This document shows positions 5,092 to 7,263 of a stretch of 7,263 bases of DNA, in pieces. Positions within the stretch are counted from its first letter, which is position 1, and each line of letters begins with the position of its first letter. Below the pieces are notes generated by a model. The model was not told where the DNA came from and searched no databases. It saw only the letters and a program-made list of their open reading frames with translations. The position numbers were made by a program, and so were the translations under genes. This DNA is from JBKEAJ01 sp047972135 (GTDB lineage: Bacteria > Bacteroidota > Bacteroidia > Bacteroidales > Prolixibacteraceae), in NCBI GenBank assembly GCA_047972135.1, contig JBKEAJ010000149.1:1-7263 (forward strand), given 5' to 3'.

Positions 5092-6817
5092 GACATCAAA
5101 CGTTTGGCAAGTTAAAGAAAATGGAGACCCAAATCAGATAAAACATCTGTCGGGCTCGCTAGGCGTTAATATGTCCTTAGCAAATATTCTTACTCAAAGA
5201 GGTATAACGACTTCGCAAGATGCGAGGCTTTTTTTTAACCCGAAACTCAAAGACCTGCACGACCCTTTCTTGATGAAAGATATGGACAAGGCTGTTGAAC
5301 GCCTTGACAAAGCCATAAACAATCAAGAAAAAGTGATGATTTATGGCGACTACGATGTCGACGGAACTACATCCGTTGCAATGGTATTCTTGTTTCTCAA
5401 AAAATATGTCAAAGATATAGAGTATTATATACCCGACCGATATTCAGAAGGATATGGTATCTCGGGTAAGAGTATTGACTATGCCGCCGAAAAAGGGATA
5501 ACTCTAATAATTGCACTCGACTGTGGCATAAAAGCAATAAACAAAATCGACAAAGCCAATGAAATGGGTGTCGATTTTATTATTTGCGACCATCATAATC
5601 CAGACGACGAAATTCCCAAAGCAGTAGCAGTGCTAGACCCCAAAAGACCCGATTGCAGCTACCCCTTCAAAGAACTGTCGGGTTGCGGGGTAGGATTTAA
5701 ACTACTTCAGGCGATATCAAAAAAAAGAAAAATACATTTTCGTGAAGTCCTTGCCTTACTAGATTTGTTGGTGGTAAGTATTGCCGCAGATATTGTCCCT
5801 ATTGTGGACGAAAACCGAATATTCACATATCATGGTCTGCGAAAGCTAAATACAGACCCATGCATGGGACTTAAAACCATTATGGAAAATTCCAGAATGA
5901 CGGGCGAAATTACTGTCAATGATATTGTGTTTAAAATAGGACCACGACTCAATGCCTCCGGGCGCATAGAACATGGCAAAAAATCAGTCAAGATATTGGT
6001 TGCCGACAATTCCGACAGGTCAACGGCACTCGGCGAGGAAATAGACTCTTTCAACGAAATCAGAAAAACCCTCGACAGAGATATTACGCAAGATGCTTTG
6101 GAATATGTAAATAGCAATCCCGATTTAGTAAATAAGAATTCTACGGTTCTTTACAATAGAGATTGGCATAAAGGCGTGGTCGGTATCGTTGCCTCCCGTC
6201 TTACTGAACATTTCAACAGACCTACAATAATTCTTACGGAATCTAACGGACTCGCAACAGGCTCCGCAAGATCAGTGGGCGAATTCGACCTATATGAAGC
6301 AATTAGTAGTTGTAGCCATCTATTGGAGTCTTACGGTGGACACAAGCATGCCGCAGGATTGACGCTAAAACTAGAAAACATACAAACTTTTACGGATAAG
6401 TTTGAAGAACTTGTGGAAAACTCTTCGCAAGAAATGAATAAAGATATTGTCGTAGAGGTAGATACAAAGCTGCAACTCTCGGATATTACTCCTGCCTTCT
6501 ATCGCTCGCTAAAAAGATTTGCTCCATTCGGACCCGGCAACATGAAACCAACTTTCGTTACCGAAAGTCTCTTAGACGGAGGTTCTAGCAGACTTGTAGG
6601 GAAGGAAGACGACCTTAAACATATTAAACTCGACTTGCTCGACCCTTACTCGGGAGTCAGGATGCCTGCAATTGCTTTCAATCAGGCAGAACATTTCCCC
6701 GAAATAGCCGCAGGATTACCTTTCGACATTTGCTATCAAATTTTCGAAAACGAATATAGAGGTCGTGTGTCCTTGCAATTATTCATCAAAGACATTAAGA
6801 TTAGAGGCGATTTGTAG
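5090..6817 (+). CDS. recJ: Single-stranded-DNA-specific 5'-3' exonuclease RecJ
   Basis: RecJ degrades single-stranded DNA 5' to 3' in RecF-pathway recombination and repair, using Mn2+ or Mg2+ in the cytoplasm. At 575 residues it is the compact length of Escherichia coli RecJ (577), without the C-terminal extension seen in Bacillus. The DHH phosphoesterase domain is complete: DYDVDGTTS (87-95), IALDCG (141-146), DHH (167-169) with N170 and D172 following, and SIAADIVPIVDENR (230-243). It is followed by GPRLNASGRIEHG (284-296). The DHHA1 domain shows GVVGIVASRLTEHFNRPTII (362-381), GSARSV (391-396) and SYGGHKHAAG (414-423). The C-terminal OB-type domain starts near FAPFGPGNMKPTF (477-489). No key residue is missing. 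The ATG at 5090 is chosen because it gives the normal N-terminus (VWQVKENGD); the ATG at 5076 is in another frame. It reads towards the nitric oxide reductase gene. RecJ is conserved in most bacteria, so the call is very secure. Confidence 0.98.
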   Translation: MTSNVWQVKENGDPNQIKHLSGSLGVNMSLANILTQRGITTSQDARLFFNPKLKDLHDPFLMKDMDKAVERLDKAINNQEKVMIYGDYDVDGTTSVAMVFLFLKKYVKDIEYYIPDRYSEGYGISGKSIDYAAEKGITLIIALDCGIKAINKIDKANEMGVDFIICDHHNPDDEIPKAVAVLDPKRPDCSYPFKELSGCGVGFKLLQAISKKRKIHFREVLALLDLLVVSIAADIVPIVDENRIFTYHGLRKLNTDPCMGLKTIMENSRMTGEITVNDIVFKIGPRLNASGRIEHGKKSVKILVADNSDRSTALGEEIDSFNEIRKTLDRDITQDALEYVNSNPDLVNKNSTVLYNRDWHKGVVGIVASRLTEHFNRPTIILTESNGLATGSARSVGEFDLYEAISSCSHLLESYGGHKHAAGLTLKLENIQTFTDKFEELVENSSQEMNKDIVVEVDTKLQLSDITPAFYRSLKRFAPFGPGNMKPTFVTESLLDGGSSRLVGKEDDLKHIKLDLLDPYSGVRMPAIAFNQAEHFPEIAAGLPFDICYQIFENEYRGRVSLQLFIKDIKIRGDL

Positions 6818-6846
6818 ACTTGGCAGTTGCAAATCGAATATCCTCT

Positions 6847-6880
6847 AAAAAAAAAGAGCCTACCCTCTCGGGCAAGCTCT
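6847..6880 (-). terminator. Strong rho-independent terminator for the nitric oxide reductase gene
   Basis: On the minus strand AGAGCTTGCCC (6880-6870) pairs with GGGTAGGCTCT (6865-6855) as an unbroken 11-bp stem that includes two G-U pairs. It is capped by the GNRA tetraloop GAGA and followed directly by nine T (6855-6847). On the plus strand the same G-U positions become C-A mismatches and no T run follows, so it works well only leftwards. It lies 54 bases after the reductase stop and 30-60 bases after the convergent recJ stop, so recJ may share it only inefficiently. Confidence 0.9.
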
Positions 6881-6933
6881 AATCACACTATTATAATATT
6901 ACACTCAACTTTCGATGAGCATGACATTCATTC

Positions 6934-7263
6934 TTAGCTGCTTTTCTTTTCAAGACTCCAACCGAACTTCAAGCCTAGTATAAACCACGCAAGAGTAACA
7001 CATCCACAGGCAAAGATAACGTCGCCAATGGTACGCAGCCATTTGAAAGTTACTAGATAATCTTGTTGTAGGAACTCGGCAGAACGTGCACTCCACAAGC
7101 CGTTGTTAACACTTTCCACTGTTTGGGCTATACCAACAGGCAATATGCTGAGCAGTACCATCGTTATAAGACCGATATTCAAACTCCAGAAAGTAAATTT
7201 CAGTATGCCGTTTTTCCAAACAACTTCCTTGTTCATGTCGCGCAATACAAAGAGTATAAGACC
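6934..7263 (-). CDS. norB: Quinol-dependent nitric oxide reductase (NorB/qNOR), C-terminal end, cut by window edge
   Basis: NorB reduces two NO to N2O at a haem/non-haem iron site in the cytoplasmic membrane. The 109 visible residues are the end of a heme-copper-oxidase-type large subunit. The frame is open to the right edge, so the TTG near 7245 is not the start. Two transmembrane segments are seen, about residues 24-46 (FTFWSLNIGLITMVLLSILP) and 79-98 (IFACGCVTLAWFILGLKFG). Between them lies GLWSARSAEFLQQ followed by TFKWLRTIGD, which I recognise as the conserved C-terminal loop of the quinol-type enzymes. The haem and iron ligands lie upstream, outside the window. Quinol versus cytochrome c type is inferred from this loop and from the fact that Bacteroidota usually have the single-subunit form. 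In a fermentative or microaerobic gut- or sludge-type organism it would serve in NO detoxification or partial denitrification. Confidence 0.88.
   Translation of the reverse strand, partial: GLILFVLRDMNKEVVWKNGILKFTFWSLNIGLITMVLLSILPVGIAQTVESVNNGLWSARSAEFLQQDYLVTFKWLRTIGDVIFACGCVTLAWFILGLKFGWSLEKKSS

Noticed and set aside
7243..7245. TTG as start codon of a 103-residue protein at the right edge
   Set aside because: The frame stays open to the window edge with sequence (GLILFVLRD) that fits NorB, so the gene begins outside the window.

Overview
The window looks like chromosomal DNA of a member of the Bacteroidota, probably order Bacteroidales. Three things point there: AT-rich sequence with few Shine-Dalgarno sites, matches to the Bacteroidota -7 promoter box TAnnTTTG upstream of two genes, and proteins whose motifs read like Bacteroidota versions of a formylglycine sulfatase, RecJ, a Crp/Fnr regulator and cardiolipin synthase. 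This is a motif-based judgement; no database was searched.

Layout. Positions 1-404 (minus) hold the N-terminal third or so of an exported arylsulfatase-type enzyme that runs off the left edge. Positions 405-720 hold no gene I can support, only short AT-rich repeats. About 721-1074 (plus) is the decayed C-terminal half of a Crp/Fnr-type regulator, with an intact helix-turn-helix but an in-frame TAA and no start. Positions 1166-3816 carry three minus-strand genes transcribed leftwards: a six-helix HdeD/DUF308 membrane protein, a two-HKD cardiolipin synthase, and a small secreted protein of unknown function that may also have its own promoter. Positions 3817-4482 contain no gene but hold a mosaic of at least five unrelated short repeats. 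Positions 4483-4941 (plus) encode a GNAT acetyltransferase, and 5090-6817 (plus) encode full-length RecJ. The right edge (6934-7263, minus) is the C-terminus of a quinol-type nitric oxide reductase, followed by a strong minus-strand terminator at 6847-6880 that separates it from the convergent recJ.

How the genes work together. Most are independent housekeeping or accessory functions: RecJ in single-strand DNA resection, NorB in NO removal, the sulfatase in hydrolysis of sulfated glycans or other sulfate esters outside the cytoplasm. The only likely functional group is the minus-strand trio, where two inner-membrane proteins (HdeD-like and Cls) precede an exported protein; an envelope role is inferred from localisation only.

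I found no clear novel system. The items most worth checking are the repeat mosaic at 4006-4380 (including five exact-period TAGAnnn heptamers), a 10-bp inverted repeat that spans the recJ -7 box and start codon, the dead regulator beside the sulfatase, and the unassigned secreted protein.
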